Shown here: positions 1 through 7,331 of the stretch, piece by piece | Position numbering within the stretch: position 1 is the first letter of the stretch | How the letters are laid out: every line of letters begins with the position of its first letter | Source of the DNA: Microcystis sp. T1-4 | Lineage (GTDB): Bacteria > Cyanobacteriota > Cyanobacteriia > Cyanobacteriales > Microcystaceae | DNA: 12,362 bases | Direction of reading: 5' to 3' | NCBI RefSeq assembly: GCF_000297435.1 | Contig: NZ_CAIP01000241.1 | Location: 1-12,362 of the forward strand | The notes under the pieces: model-generated | What the model was told of the DNA's origin: nothing | Database searches by the model: none | What the model saw: only the letters and a program-made list of their open reading frames with translations | Program-made: the position numbers and the translations under genes

Positions 1-30
1 GAATTACGATAATCTCCCCATTCAATCCCT

Positions 31-102
31 GTACGGGCGAAGCATTCGTGCATAATCTATCACTGAAACCCTAGATTTTATATCCGAATGCTTCGCCCCT
101 AC
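31..102. repeat. Imperfect inverted repeat (hairpin-forming intergenic repeat)
   Basis: Bases 31-48 (GTACGGGCGAAGCATTCG) are the reverse complement of 85-102 with one mismatch in 18, around a 36-base AT-rich spacer. No reading frame is associated with it. It looks like a small palindromic or MITE-like repeat of the kind scattered between cyanobacterial genes. No target duplication could be identified. Confidence 0.75.
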
Positions 103-248
103 CCATCAATTCCCCATCTGCCACGCTATGAATGAACAACGCACCCAATCCTGTCTAAATTATGATTTTTTTGATTATTTGACTGACTAGGATTTCTCTC
201 GGCTATCATCCCTGTGATTTAATATCAATAAAGATAGGAGATAAGTAA

Positions 249-3200
249 ATGCGATTACTCTCAATGATTTTACGACTCTTAGGCAGACTTTTGAGAAGTT
301 TTATAATTCTCTTGTCGATTATCTTTATTGGTATTCCTTTGGGAATTTTAATGCTAATCTTTCCACCACTTAGACGGAAAATAGAATCTTTAAACTCATC
401 TTCCCGTTCTCGTTCTTCAGATAAATCCACACATCAGACAATTCAAGACATTACAGCTGTAGATCAATTATCTCAGGAAATAACTCCAGATACAAAAGTA
501 CCTAATAGTGTTTATGTGCTGCTTTACAATGTGGGAACAGATAATGAGGGTATTCATACTATAAGTGTAGATGATAATCACAAAATATTACTGTTTGAGT
601 CTCAAGAAGATGCGGCTACTTTCGTACAACAATTAGGGGAGCAGAATTTTCCTGTACCGAGTGTTGAAGCTGTAGAATATGAGGATATTTTGGGATTTTG
701 TCAGCAGCAGGGTTATGATTGGGATTTAGTGCCAGAAGGAGAAAATCGAAATCCTCCCAGAGAAGGTGTAATTTTTAATCAAGCAACATCAGAACTTAAT
801 GACTCAAAATCTTCATTAAAAATAGAGTATTTAGAGCTAATTGAGAAAATAATGTCTACAGCTTCGGAAGATGACGAAAAAACTGCTCAATTATTAATTC
901 ATGTATTAGAAGAAAATTTAGAATTGTTAGGTGAAGAATTACTTGAAACAATGATGAGTGTTGCACAGCAGCTTGAAAACGAAGAACAAAAAGAAATATC
1001 ACGAGTAATTACTACTCTAGCTCAACAAGGATTACCAAAATTATTTGATTTATACGAGGTTAAAATTATCAATTCAGCAACTCAACCTCAAAGTTATTTT
1101 GACTTGTTTATAAAATTATTAGAGCTAAGTTCCGCACCTTCTGCATCTTTTAATTGTTTTCTTAAAAAACACTTAGATAAATTAGACAATTCTTTAATAG
1201 AAGTAATAAATGATTGGGGAATAAACAAATTTTCAACTTTTGAGAAAGAGACAATTCAATATAGTGCAATGCTTCTAGTAAATCTTGGCAATAAATTTCA
1301 AGAATTTCCTCTGGGTAATATTTCTATTAATCAAGAGATTGCCATTACTTTTCATAAAATTTCCCTTACGGTATTTAATTTTGATGATTTTCCTTATGAC
1401 TGGGCAATATCAAAAAATAATTTAGGAAATGCTTATGTTAGTAGAATAAAAGGTGATATAGCAGATAATATCGAAGAAGCGATAGGATTTTTTAATGAAT
1501 CTCTAAAAGTTTATACCTTTAAGAGTTCTCCATTTTATTGGGCAACAACTCTATATAATTTAGGCCATGCTTATTTTCATAGAATTAAAGGTAATAAAGC
1601 TAATAATATAGAAGAAGCAATCAAGTGTTACACTGAATCTCTGAAAGTAAGAACATTAAATGCTTACCCTTATGAATGGGCAATGAATCAAAATGCTTTA
1701 GGGAACATTTACATAGATAGAATCAAAGGGAACAAAGCTGATAATATTGAAATGGCTATTAACTTTTGCAATGAATCTCTTAAAGTGATAACTTTAACAG
1801 CCTATCCTTATGCTTGGGCATTTACAAAAATGATTTTAGGTGATGCCTACCAATACAGAATACAAGGAAATAAAAGCGATAATATAAAAGAATCAATAAA
1901 GCATTATACTGAATCTCTTCAAGTTTTTACAATTAATTTTTTTCCTTATGATTGGGCATACATAAAAAATGGTTTAGCATTGGTTTATTTATATAGAACT
2001 GAAGGAGAATTAAGCGAAAACCAAGAAATGGCTAAAAGCCTATTAATTGAAGCACTACAAGTTTATACTTATGACAATCACCGTGTTGAATGGGCCATGA
2101 TTCAGGGAAATTTAGCTCAATTGTATTCTGAAAGAAAATACGGAAATAGAGAAAATAATCTGAAAAAAGCAATCTATCACTCCAAGGAAACTCTAAAAGT
2201 TTTTACGTTTAATGCGTTTCCTGAAAGGTGGGCTGCCACACAAAATAATCTAGGGTTAATTTACATAAATCTTAATCAAATTTCTCAAGCTATAGAGGCT
2301 TTTCGCTTATGTTTAAAAGTTGCTACTCCGACAGATTTTCCCTTAAAGTGTGCAAATACAGGACAAAATCTTGGAGATACCGCCAGACTTATTGAAGATT
2401 GGGAAACTGCAATTGAGGGTTATAGTATTGCTATTGAAGCGGTAGAAAATGCCCGCTTAGAAGCATTAAACCCCCAAAGTCGCCAAGAGGTTTTATCTAA
2501 CGCTATTGATATTTTCCATCGCATTGTACAGGCGCATCTTAACCTCAATCAGCCTGAGAAGGCATTAGAATATATCGAACGCAGTAAAGGGCGTAATCTG
2601 GTGGAATTAATCACCCAGAAAAACCTACACCCCCAAGGCGCTAGTCAAGAAATTGTCGCCCAATTAAATGAATTAAAGCAAAGAGTTGTTAATGAACAAA
2701 TTCGCTTACAACATCAAAGCATTAATCAGAATTTAATGCGTAGTGATAACTTAACTCCTTACGTTCCAGATCACAGTTATCTGAAAGAATATCAACAAGA
2801 CTTAGATAATTTTATTGCAAGAGAAATTAAAGATCCTCTCTTTAGCCTCACTCAAAAAGTTGAGCCGATCCCATTTACAGAGATTCAGGCTTTAACTGAT
2901 GCCGAAACTTGTCTGCTGCAATGGTACATTACAGTAGAGAAAATACTCGCTTTTGTCGTGTCTGCTGAGGGAGAGGTTAAAGTTTGGCAATCTTCCGAGG
3001 ATGATGTAAAGCAATTATTTGATACAATCAAAAATTATCTACAGCTTTACTACTCCAAAAATGGCAAGCAAGAATGGAGAAATCAACTGTCTAACCTCTT
3101 ACATACTTTTGCTTATACTCTGCATATTAATGATATTCTTGCCCTCATTCCCGATACTTGTCAACGCTTAATTATTATCCCCCATTGGTTTCTGCATATC

Positions 3201-4100
3201 TTACCCTTACACGCCTTACCTGTTGATCCCCCACAACTCTCCTTAAAAAGGGGGGAGTCGGCAACGGGGGGATCAGAATTACAAGATTTATTTCCCAAAG
3301 GCGTACAATATGCCCCTAGTTGTCAAATCTTGCAAAAAATCTCCCAAACTTTTCACCATTCCGAGTTTAATAAACTGTTCGCTATTCAAAACCCCACTAA
3401 AGACTTATCTTACACTGACTTAGAAGTTAATATCCTCTCAACTTTCTTTACTGAACCTCAAGTTATCGCCCAAGATAACGCCACTAAAAACGCTGTTCTT
3501 CCCCATCTCAAATCCTCAGATAACCACTGTTATCATTTCTCCTGTCATGGAAGCTTTAACCAAGCTAACCCTCTTGAATCCGCCTTATTTTTAGCCAATA
3601 AAGAACCCCTAACATTAGGCGAAATCTTTGAACTGCGCTTGAATAAATGTCGCCTTATCACCCTTTCCGCTTGCGAAACTGGCTTAATTGATTTAAACTC
3701 TATCAGCGATGAATATATCGGTTTACCCAGTGGTTTTCTGTTTGCAGGAAGTCCCAGTGTTGTCAGTAGTTTATGGACAGTTAATGACTTATCAACCTCC
3801 TTCTTGATGATTAAATTATATGAGATTTTATTTGATGAGAATCAGCAAGTTTCTGTACCAGTTGCCCTAAAACAAGCTCAAAACTGGTTACAGAATTTAA
3901 CCGTACAAGAATACTTTAATCAGTTGGATAGTTGCCTAAAAATTGTCAAGTCAATGCAACAAAAATTAACATCAAAAGAATTTAATCGATTGATGGATAT
4001 GATTGAAGATGAACAAATTAGAATAAAAGGGTTTGAACTTAATTATAAGCTGTTCAATAACCCTTTTTATTGGGCTGCTTTTACCGCATCAGGTATCTAA
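249..4100 (+). CDS. Membrane-anchored DUF3110-TPR-CHAT caspase-like protease
   Basis: Predicted cysteine peptidase of the CHAT (caspase HetF-associated with TPRs) family. Residues 1-40 are basic then strongly hydrophobic (membrane segment about 17-39), so the rest is probably tethered to a membrane. Residues 88-173 match the cyanobacterial DUF3110 pattern (YVLLYNVGTDNEGIHT, then FPVPSVEAVE). After a helical linker, TPR-like repeats run from about 381 to 790. A Trp-Ala pair recurs exactly every 46 residues (W385, 431, 477, 523, 569, 615, 661), then the period shortens to 40. The CHAT domain covers about 880-1283. His1100 (in HFSCHGSF) and Cys1142 (in LSACETGL) form the expected catalytic pair, and the terminal FYWAAFTASG is typical of the family. 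AGGAG at 236-240 lies 8 bases before the ATG. A palindromic repeat sits in frame at 3224-3275. The TPR half looks more AT-rich than the CHAT half. Family assignment is firm; substrate and trigger are unknown. Confidence 0.93.
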   Translation: MRLLSMILRLLGRLLRSFIILLSIIFIGIPLGILMLIFPPLRRKIESLNSSSRSRSSDKSTHQTIQDITAVDQLSQEITPDTKVPNSVYVLLYNVGTDNEGIHTISVDDNHKILLFESQEDAATFVQQLGEQNFPVPSVEAVEYEDILGFCQQQGYDWDLVPEGENRNPPREGVIFNQATSELNDSKSSLKIEYLELIEKIMSTASEDDEKTAQLLIHVLEENLELLGEELLETMMSVAQQLENEEQKEISRVITTLAQQGLPKLFDLYEVKIINSATQPQSYFDLFIKLLELSSAPSASFNCFLKKHLDKLDNSLIEVINDWGINKFSTFEKETIQYSAMLLVNLGNKFQEFPLGNISINQEIAITFHKISLTVFNFDDFPYDWAISKNNLGNAYVSRIKGDIADNIEEAIGFFNESLKVYTFKSSPFYWATTLYNLGHAYFHRIKGNKANNIEEAIKCYTESLKVRTLNAYPYEWAMNQNALGNIYIDRIKGNKADNIEMAINFCNESLKVITLTAYPYAWAFTKMILGDAYQYRIQGNKSDNIKESIKHYTESLQVFTINFFPYDWAYIKNGLALVYLYRTEGELSENQEMAKSLLIEALQVYTYDNHRVEWAMIQGNLAQLYSERKYGNRENNLKKAIYHSKETLKVFTFNAFPERWAATQNNLGLIYINLNQISQAIEAFRLCLKVATPTDFPLKCANTGQNLGDTARLIEDWETAIEGYSIAIEAVENARLEALNPQSRQEVLSNAIDIFHRIVQAHLNLNQPEKALEYIERSKGRNLVELITQKNLHPQGASQEIVAQLNELKQRVVNEQIRLQHQSINQNLMRSDNLTPYVPDHSYLKEYQQDLDNFIAREIKDPLFSLTQKVEPIPFTEIQALTDAETCLLQWYITVEKILAFVVSAEGEVKVWQSSEDDVKQLFDTIKNYLQLYYSKNGKQEWRNQLSNLLHTFAYTLHINDILALIPDTCQRLIIIPHWFLHILPLHALPVDPPQLSLKRGESATGGSELQDLFPKGVQYAPSCQILQKISQTFHHSEFNKLFAIQNPTKDLSYTDLEVNILSTFFTEPQVIAQDNATKNAVLPHLKSSDNHCYHFSCHGSFNQANPLESALFLANKEPLTLGEIFELRLNKCRLITLSACETGLIDLNSISDEYIGLPSGFLFAGSPSVVSSLWTVNDLSTSFLMIKLYEILFDENQQVSVPVALKQAQNWLQNLTVQEYFNQLDSCLKIVKSMQQKLTSKEFNRLMDMIEDEQIRIKGFELNYKLFNNPFYWAAFTASGI
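3224..3275. repeat. Palindromic repeat inserted in frame inside the CHAT gene
   Basis: TGATCCCCC (3224-3232) is mirrored by GGGGGATCA (3267-3275). An inner C-rich/G-rich pair flanks AAAA (about 3237-3244 and 3248-3257). This is the layout of the abundant cyanobacterial C/G-rich palindrome normally found between genes. Here it encodes about 17 residues (roughly 992-1009, DPPQLSLKRGESATGGSE) within the CHAT domain, between the HILPLHALP strand and the FPKGVQYAPS segment, without breaking the frame. Confidence 0.7.
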
Positions 4101-4101
4101 A

Positions 4102-4479
4102 CTAATCACAAAAATTGTCTAATGTTTCCCTAAAAACGTGAATAGCGAGAGGAGTTGCTACCACTACCAAAACTGGATTACCAGAAGTAGCAAGTAAACC
4201 AACTAATCCACCTAATATATTAGGTGCTAAATCATCTTTAACTCGGTCATGACATATTAATTGACGTGCTTGGGTGATAGCTTGTTGCCAAAAATTATCT
4301 TCATCTGCTCTCACTGTATCAATATTTGAACGCCTTGCTAATCTCATAGCAGCATACTCCAAATCGCCATCACACCGCTCAATTAAGTCAATATCTCCTA
4401 ATGCGTTAGAATCCTCTGCCAATTCAGCGCGAAACTGGGCAATTTCTTCAGGAGTAACTTTAGTTGATTCAATATCCAT
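4102..4479 (-). CDS. Small UBA/TS-N-like protein with hydrophobic tail, convergent to the CHAT gene
   Basis: 125 residues, not confidently assigned to a named family. Residues 10-50 look like a small three-helix domain. The piece LIERCDGDLEYAAMRLARR has the 'hydrophobic-x-x-C/G-G-D/N-hydrophobic-E-x-A-x-x-x-L' pattern of UBA and TS-N folds. Residues 60-80 form a charged helix with HDRVKDD after it. Residues 87-116 are hydrophobic with Gly and Pro, either a membrane segment or a buried core, followed by a short acidic end with FCD. The start gives the longest frame, but no clear Shine-Dalgarno is visible upstream. Its stop lies one base from the stop of the CHAT gene on the other strand, so the two are convergent and not an operon. 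Being next to a caspase-like protease makes it a possible adaptor, regulator or substrate, which is inference only. Confidence 0.72.
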   Translation of the reverse strand: MDIESTKVTPEEIAQFRAELAEDSNALGDIDLIERCDGDLEYAAMRLARRSNIDTVRADEDNFWQQAITQARQLICHDRVKDDLAPNILGGLVGLLATSGNPVLVVVATPLAIHVFRETLDNFCD

Positions 4480-4865
4480 AGGTTATTCTTATTTACAGAC
4501 AATACTAATTGTATAGTTTCTATTTTGCTATCTATCGATAGTTTTTGATAGACAGTGTTAAGTGGTCAATTTCTCTTCTCTGATCCATGTTAAGAGCATC
4601 TTAACAATCTTTGACAAAATGAACTTTATGTGGGTTGCTTACCCAGAAATAAACTGATCACAAAATTGGCTAATTGTCAATAGCTTTTGAGATGCTCTCA
4701 TTCCACAATACCCTCGATCGAGCTTAGGGTAACATTTTGGGCTTATTGAACTTAACTAGCGATAGATTCGAGGATTTATTAGCCCCATCAAAACCAAAAA
4801 CCCTGATTTTAGCTAGATTTTACCCGATCTACCGCCCTAGCCCAACAAATAATTTTTCGCACAGA

Positions 4866-4880
4866 TAAGAATTATTCTCA
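4866..4880. promoter_or_regulatory. Putative Fur box upstream of futA
   Basis: TAAGAATTATTCTCA is a 7-1-7 palindrome with one mismatched pair. It is close to the TGAGAATnATTCTCA form of Fur operators seen in front of cyanobacterial iron genes. It lies 44 bases before the futA start and just upstream of a TACAAT -10 candidate, so bound Fur would block the promoter when iron is plentiful. The match is direct; Fur control is inference supported by the target gene. Confidence 0.65.
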
Positions 4881-4887
4881 ATAGCTG

Positions 4888-4893
4888 TACAAT
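4888..4893 (+). promoter_or_regulatory. Candidate -10 box of futA
   Basis: TACAAT lies 31 bases before the futA ATG. The -35 position 17 bases upstream (about 4865-4870, ATAAGA) is weak and overlaps the putative Fur box, as expected for a repressible or activator-poor promoter. The start site is not known. Confidence 0.4.
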
Positions 4894-4924
4894 AGGAAAA
4901 GACAACTTTACCAAGAATCGAGCA

Positions 4925-5980
4925 ATGAACGATAAAATAACTCGTAGAGTCTTTCTAGGCGCAGGAACAGCCACCTTAGCCCTAGCGGTGGGTCAATTAG
5001 GGAAAATAAACGAGGTTTCTGCCCAAACTAACCAATTAAACCTCTATTCCTCCCGTCACTACAACACCGACCGACGATTGTATGACAACTTCACCCGACA
5101 AACGGGAATAAAAATTAACCTCGTGGAAGGGGAAGCGGACCCATTAATCGAACGAATCAAAAGCGAAGGCCGCAATAGTCCTGCTGATATACTCCTGACG
5201 GTAGATGCGGGGAGATTATGGCGGGCCGACCAACAGGGAATTTTTGCCCCGGTCAATTCCCGCATTCTCACCCAAAGAATTCCCGCTAATTTGCGTCACC
5301 CCAAAGGTCACTGGTTCGGGTTTAGTAAACGCTTGCGGGTAATTATGTACAACAAAGACAGAGTTAACCCCAGAGAAATCGATTCCTATGCAGATTTAAC
5401 CAATCCCAAATGGAAAGGAAAAGTCGTCACCCGGTCATCTAGTAACATCTATAGTCAATCTTTTACCGCTTGGTTAATCGACATCCAAGGGGAAGCGGCC
5501 GCAGAAAAATGGTGTCGAGGATTAGTGGCTAATTTTGCTCGTTCACCCCAGGGAAATGATAAGGCACAAATCGAAGCTGTAGCCGCAGGAATTGCCGATT
5601 TAGCCCTAGCTAACACCTATTACTTAGCTGGGTATGCCGAAGAAAAAGACCCCGCTAAACGGGCAATTTATGACCAAGTAGGCGTAATTTTCCCCGACCA
5701 AACAGGGCGCGGCGCTCACGTTAATATTAGCGGTGGTGGTTTAATTAAAACTGCCCCCAATCGAGAATCGGCAATTAAATTTTTAGAGTATCTTTCTAGC
5801 AATGAAGCACAGAACTTTTTTGCTAAGGGTAATCAAGAATATCCCGTCGTTCGAGGCGTTGCTTTAGATCCTGTTCTGGCAAAACTCGGACGCGGGAAAG
5901 AAGATACCGTTAGTGTGGCTAATTATGGTCCTAATTTAGCCAAAGCAGTACAGGTAATGAATCGCGCTGGTTGGAAGTAA
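4925..5980 (+). CDS. futA: Fe(III) ABC transporter substrate-binding protein (FutA family)
   Basis: Periplasmic ferric-iron binding component of a FutABC-type ABC importer; it passes Fe3+ to the FutB permease and FutC ATPase, neither of which is in this window. The N-terminus has a twin-arginine signal (TRRVFLGAGTA, then a hydrophobic stretch) with likely cleavage after VSAQ near residue 34, so export of the folded protein by Tat is expected. The iron-binding tyrosines of the family are conserved: Y46 (in SRHYNTD, preceded by H45), Y176 (SNIYSQ), and Y232-Y233 (NTYYLAGY). Their spacing equals that of the known FutA1 ligands with a constant offset. 351 residues is normal for the family. It stands alone, with a Fur-box-like palindrome 44 bases upstream. 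FutA1 and FutA2 are not separable here. The last base of its stop codon begins a tandem heptamer array. Confidence 0.95.
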   Translation: MNDKITRRVFLGAGTATLALAVGQLGKINEVSAQTNQLNLYSSRHYNTDRRLYDNFTRQTGIKINLVEGEADPLIERIKSEGRNSPADILLTVDAGRLWRADQQGIFAPVNSRILTQRIPANLRHPKGHWFGFSKRLRVIMYNKDRVNPREIDSYADLTNPKWKGKVVTRSSSNIYSQSFTAWLIDIQGEAAAEKWCRGLVANFARSPQGNDKAQIEAVAAGIADLALANTYYLAGYAEEKDPAKRAIYDQVGVIFPDQTGRGAHVNISGGGLIKTAPNRESAIKFLEYLSSNEAQNFFAKGNQEYPVVRGVALDPVLAKLGRGKEDTVSVANYGPNLAKAVQVMNRAGWK

Positions 5981-6043
5981 GTTATCAGTTATCAGTTATC
6001 AGTTATCAGTTATCAGTTATCAGTGGGAAGTGGGAAGTGGGGA
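5980..6043. repeat. Tandem heptamer repeats (STRR type)
   Basis: Six perfect copies of AGTTATC run from 5980 to 6021 (plus a partial AGT), followed by three copies of GTGGGAA/GTGGGGA (6023-6043). The first copy uses the last base of the futA stop codon. Short tandemly repeated heptamers are a known class in cyanobacterial genomes. No spacers exist, so this is not a CRISPR. Confidence 0.92.
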
Positions 6044-6061
6044 GCTTTTTTCAGTGATCAG

Positions 6062-6152
6062 AACGTAGGTTGGGTTGAAGCATGAAACCCAACGCCCGAT
6101 TATGTTACGCTACCGCTAACCCATCCTACAAATAATTGTGCCTCCCTACTTA
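6062..6152. mobile_element. Truncated MITE copy, inverted relative to the 11181-11302 copy
   Basis: These 91 bases match the reverse complement of 11181-11271 at 86 positions by eye. One end is kept: 6133-6152 read outward is TAAGTAGGGAGGCACAATTA, one base different from the intact copy. The other terminal repeat is missing, and the homology stops at 6062 beside the heptamer array. Internal self-complementary blocks (GGTTGGGTT with AACCCAAC) would fold into hairpins. Confidence 0.82.
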
Positions 6153-6287
6153 ATTGGTTAAGCTAAAAGCTTGGATGTACTTAGTTTATAACCTTCTTTT
6201 TAGGTAGGAGAATTGCCAGATTCTTTTTTTTGCCTTTTGCCTTTTGCCTTTAGAAGCTAATTACCGATTACTGTTCACTGATAATTG
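6153..6287. repeat. Spacer with TTTTGCC heptamers and a small hairpin
   Basis: Three tandem copies of TTTTGCC occupy 6228-6248. A small palindrome, AAGCT-AAA-AGCTT, lies at 6160-6172. Apart from these and the MITE remnant before them, the 5981-6287 gap shows no gene. No convincing intrinsic terminator for futA or for the opposing methyltransferase was found. Confidence 0.75.
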
Positions 6288-6902
6288 CTATGTTAAGGCA
6301 AATAAAACCGAGAGATTATTAGCGGGCATAGGAATTACTTCTAACAATTGTAAACCTCGATCGCTCGCTGCTTGCACCACATCTTCTAAATTCCTAACTC
6401 CCCAAGCAGAGTTTTGAGAACGGAGAGAAAGATCAAAGCTTTCATTACTAGGAGAAGTATGTTTTCCCTGTCGTTTATAGGGACCATAAAGATAGAGAAT
6501 TTCCCCTGGACTGAGAATGCGACTCGCTCCTGCCATTAAAGCTAAACAAGCGGACCAAGGGGCGATATGAATCATATTAATATTAACAATGGCATTAATA
6601 ACAATATTTTCCTTCTCTACCGCCCAAACTGACTGATGAACATCGATAAATAGGGGGCGATCGAGATTAGAACTAGGACAATAATCGCACCAACTGCGAA
6701 TACTATCTAGAGCCAGAGGGTTACAATCCGAGGGAATCCAACGACAAGGAGCAAGACGAGGGGCAAAAAAAACAGCGTGTTCACCCGTGCCGCTAGATAT
6801 TTCTAGGATATTCCCAGTCTTCGGTAAAAATTGGCTGAGAACTTCCAAAATCGGCTGACGATTGCGTTCTGTTGCTGGAGCGTATTGACGTAAATCAGAC
6901 AT
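6288..6902 (-). CDS. DUF938-family SAM-dependent methyltransferase (UPF0585-like)
   Basis: 204 residues, normal length for the DUF938/UPF0585 family (related to animal METTL26). The N-terminus has the family opening YAPATERNRQPILEVL. The glycine-rich SAM-binding loop ILEISSGTGEH is at 32-42, an acidic residue following the second strand sits in PSDCNP (57-62), and the conserved INMIHIAPW lies at about 108-116. Further family blocks are LYLYGPYKRQGKHTSPSN (137-153) and the NNLSVLFA end. The fold and SAM use are well supported; the methyl acceptor is unknown for the family. It stands alone on the minus strand. AAAGGA (6912-6917) lies 9 bases before the ATG and falls partly in the terminal repeat of the element at 6904-6989, so its upstream region is insertion-derived. 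Confidence 0.92.
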   Translation of the reverse strand: MSDLRQYAPATERNRQPILEVLSQFLPKTGNILEISSGTGEHAVFFAPRLAPCRWIPSDCNPLALDSIRSWCDYCPSSNLDRPLFIDVHQSVWAVEKENIVINAIVNINMIHIAPWSACLALMAGASRILSPGEILYLYGPYKRQGKHTSPSNESFDLSLRSQNSAWGVRNLEDVVQAASDRGLQLLEVIPMPANNLSVLFALT

Positions 6903-6903
6903 A

Positions 6904-6989
6904 ATACTAAATCCTTTGAGTACAGGCTAGTTATGAGGAGAGGCAAAAGGGGGAATAAATAATCAGTTTTTAATAACAGGATTTAGTAT
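6904..6989. mobile_element. 86-bp MITE-like element with perfect 12-bp inverted ends
   Basis: ATACTAAATCCT (6904-6915) is perfectly inverted at 6978-6989 (AGGATTTAGTAT). The inside is non-coding and purine-rich. The motif AACAGGATTTAGTAT (6975-6989) recurs exactly at 11667-11681, which supports a dispersed repeat family. The element abuts the start codon of the methyltransferase gene with one base between. Confidence 0.7.
6912..6917 (-). promoter_or_regulatory. Ribosome binding site of the methyltransferase, located at the repeat end
   Basis: On the minus strand this reads AAAGGA, 9 bases upstream of the ATG at 6902. The AGGA part is the inner end of the element's 12-bp terminal repeat. It is the only good Shine-Dalgarno match near this start. 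Confidence 0.6.
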
Positions 6990-7040
6990 AACTACAGCGT
7001 TTCTCCTAAAGATGAAGCGTAACCTAGATCAGTGATCAGC

Positions 7041-7087
7041 TTTTTTCTCCCTTCTCCCTTCTCTTCAATTCATAATTCATAATTACC
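7041..7087. repeat. Tandem heptamer tract (STRR type)
   Basis: TTCTCCC twice (7045-7058) then TTCTCTT, followed by AATTCAT twice (7067-7080) and AATTACC. CAGTGATCAGCTTTTTT just upstream echoes the AGCTTTTTTCAGTGATCAG block at 6043-6061 on the other side of the methyltransferase gene. The remainder of 6903-7331 contains the 86-bp element and the upstream region of topA. Confidence 0.8.
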
Positions 7088-7219
7088 ACTCCTCAAACAG
7101 ATTATATTACCCTTGGCAGTGCCTTGAGTCCGATCGCTGCTCTGGAAAAATATTAAGTTTTATTAAGAAGTTAGTGACAAAACACCAGCTTTAATCTCTA
7201 TTATCGTAGTAAGTGGCTT

Positions 7220-7248
7220 TTGACTGGAATCAAGCCGGTCAAGATAAA
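7220..7248 (+). promoter_or_regulatory. Candidate sigma-70-type promoter of topA
   Basis: TTGACT (7220-7225) is followed after 17 bases by GATAAA (7243-7248), with AAATA continuing. This would leave a leader of about 80 bases before the topA ATG. It is the best -35/-10 pair in the gap, but the -10 is only a fair match. Confidence 0.35.
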
Positions 7249-7331
7249 TAGTAACTTTTGCCCATCATCAAACAAAGATGGTCAGTCTAACTAAAACAGT
7301 CGCTGTGGCCATGCCCTCGTGATCAATTCCT

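Larger units (their letters stand above)
4480..4924. other. Divergent intergenic region, mostly without assignable content
   Basis: 445 bases between two divergent starts. It holds the palindrome CTATCGATAG (4532-4541), a 7-bp hairpin (GTTAAGA, 4589-4595, with TCTTAAC, 4599-4605), an inverted 9-mer AGAGCATCT (4594-4602 with 4690-4698), the palindrome CTCGATCGAG (4713-4722), and the Fur-box-like site next to futA. No gene of convincing length or codon character is seen on either strand. Confidence 0.6.

Noticed and set aside
206..430. 74-codon reading frame opposite the start of the CHAT gene
   Set aside because: It is the complement of the membrane segment and linker codons, with no initiation signal or family resemblance.
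4102..4479. Bacterial gasdermin or toxin/antitoxin partner next to the CHAT gene
   Set aside because: At 125 residues it is too short for a gasdermin and lacks recognisable toxin or antitoxin motifs. Only a UBA/TS-N-like pattern and a hydrophobic tail can be seen.
4274..4516. 80-codon reading frame on the plus strand over the small UBA-like gene
   Set aside because: It is antisense to a frame with better protein character and has no ribosome binding site.
5980..6043. CRISPR array
   Set aside because: Units are 7 bases, directly tandem, with no spacers and no cas genes nearby.
7278..7322. Short upstream reading frame before topA (14 codons, MVSLTKTVAVAMPS)
   Set aside because: No ribosome binding site and no sign of conservation; such short frames are expected by chance.
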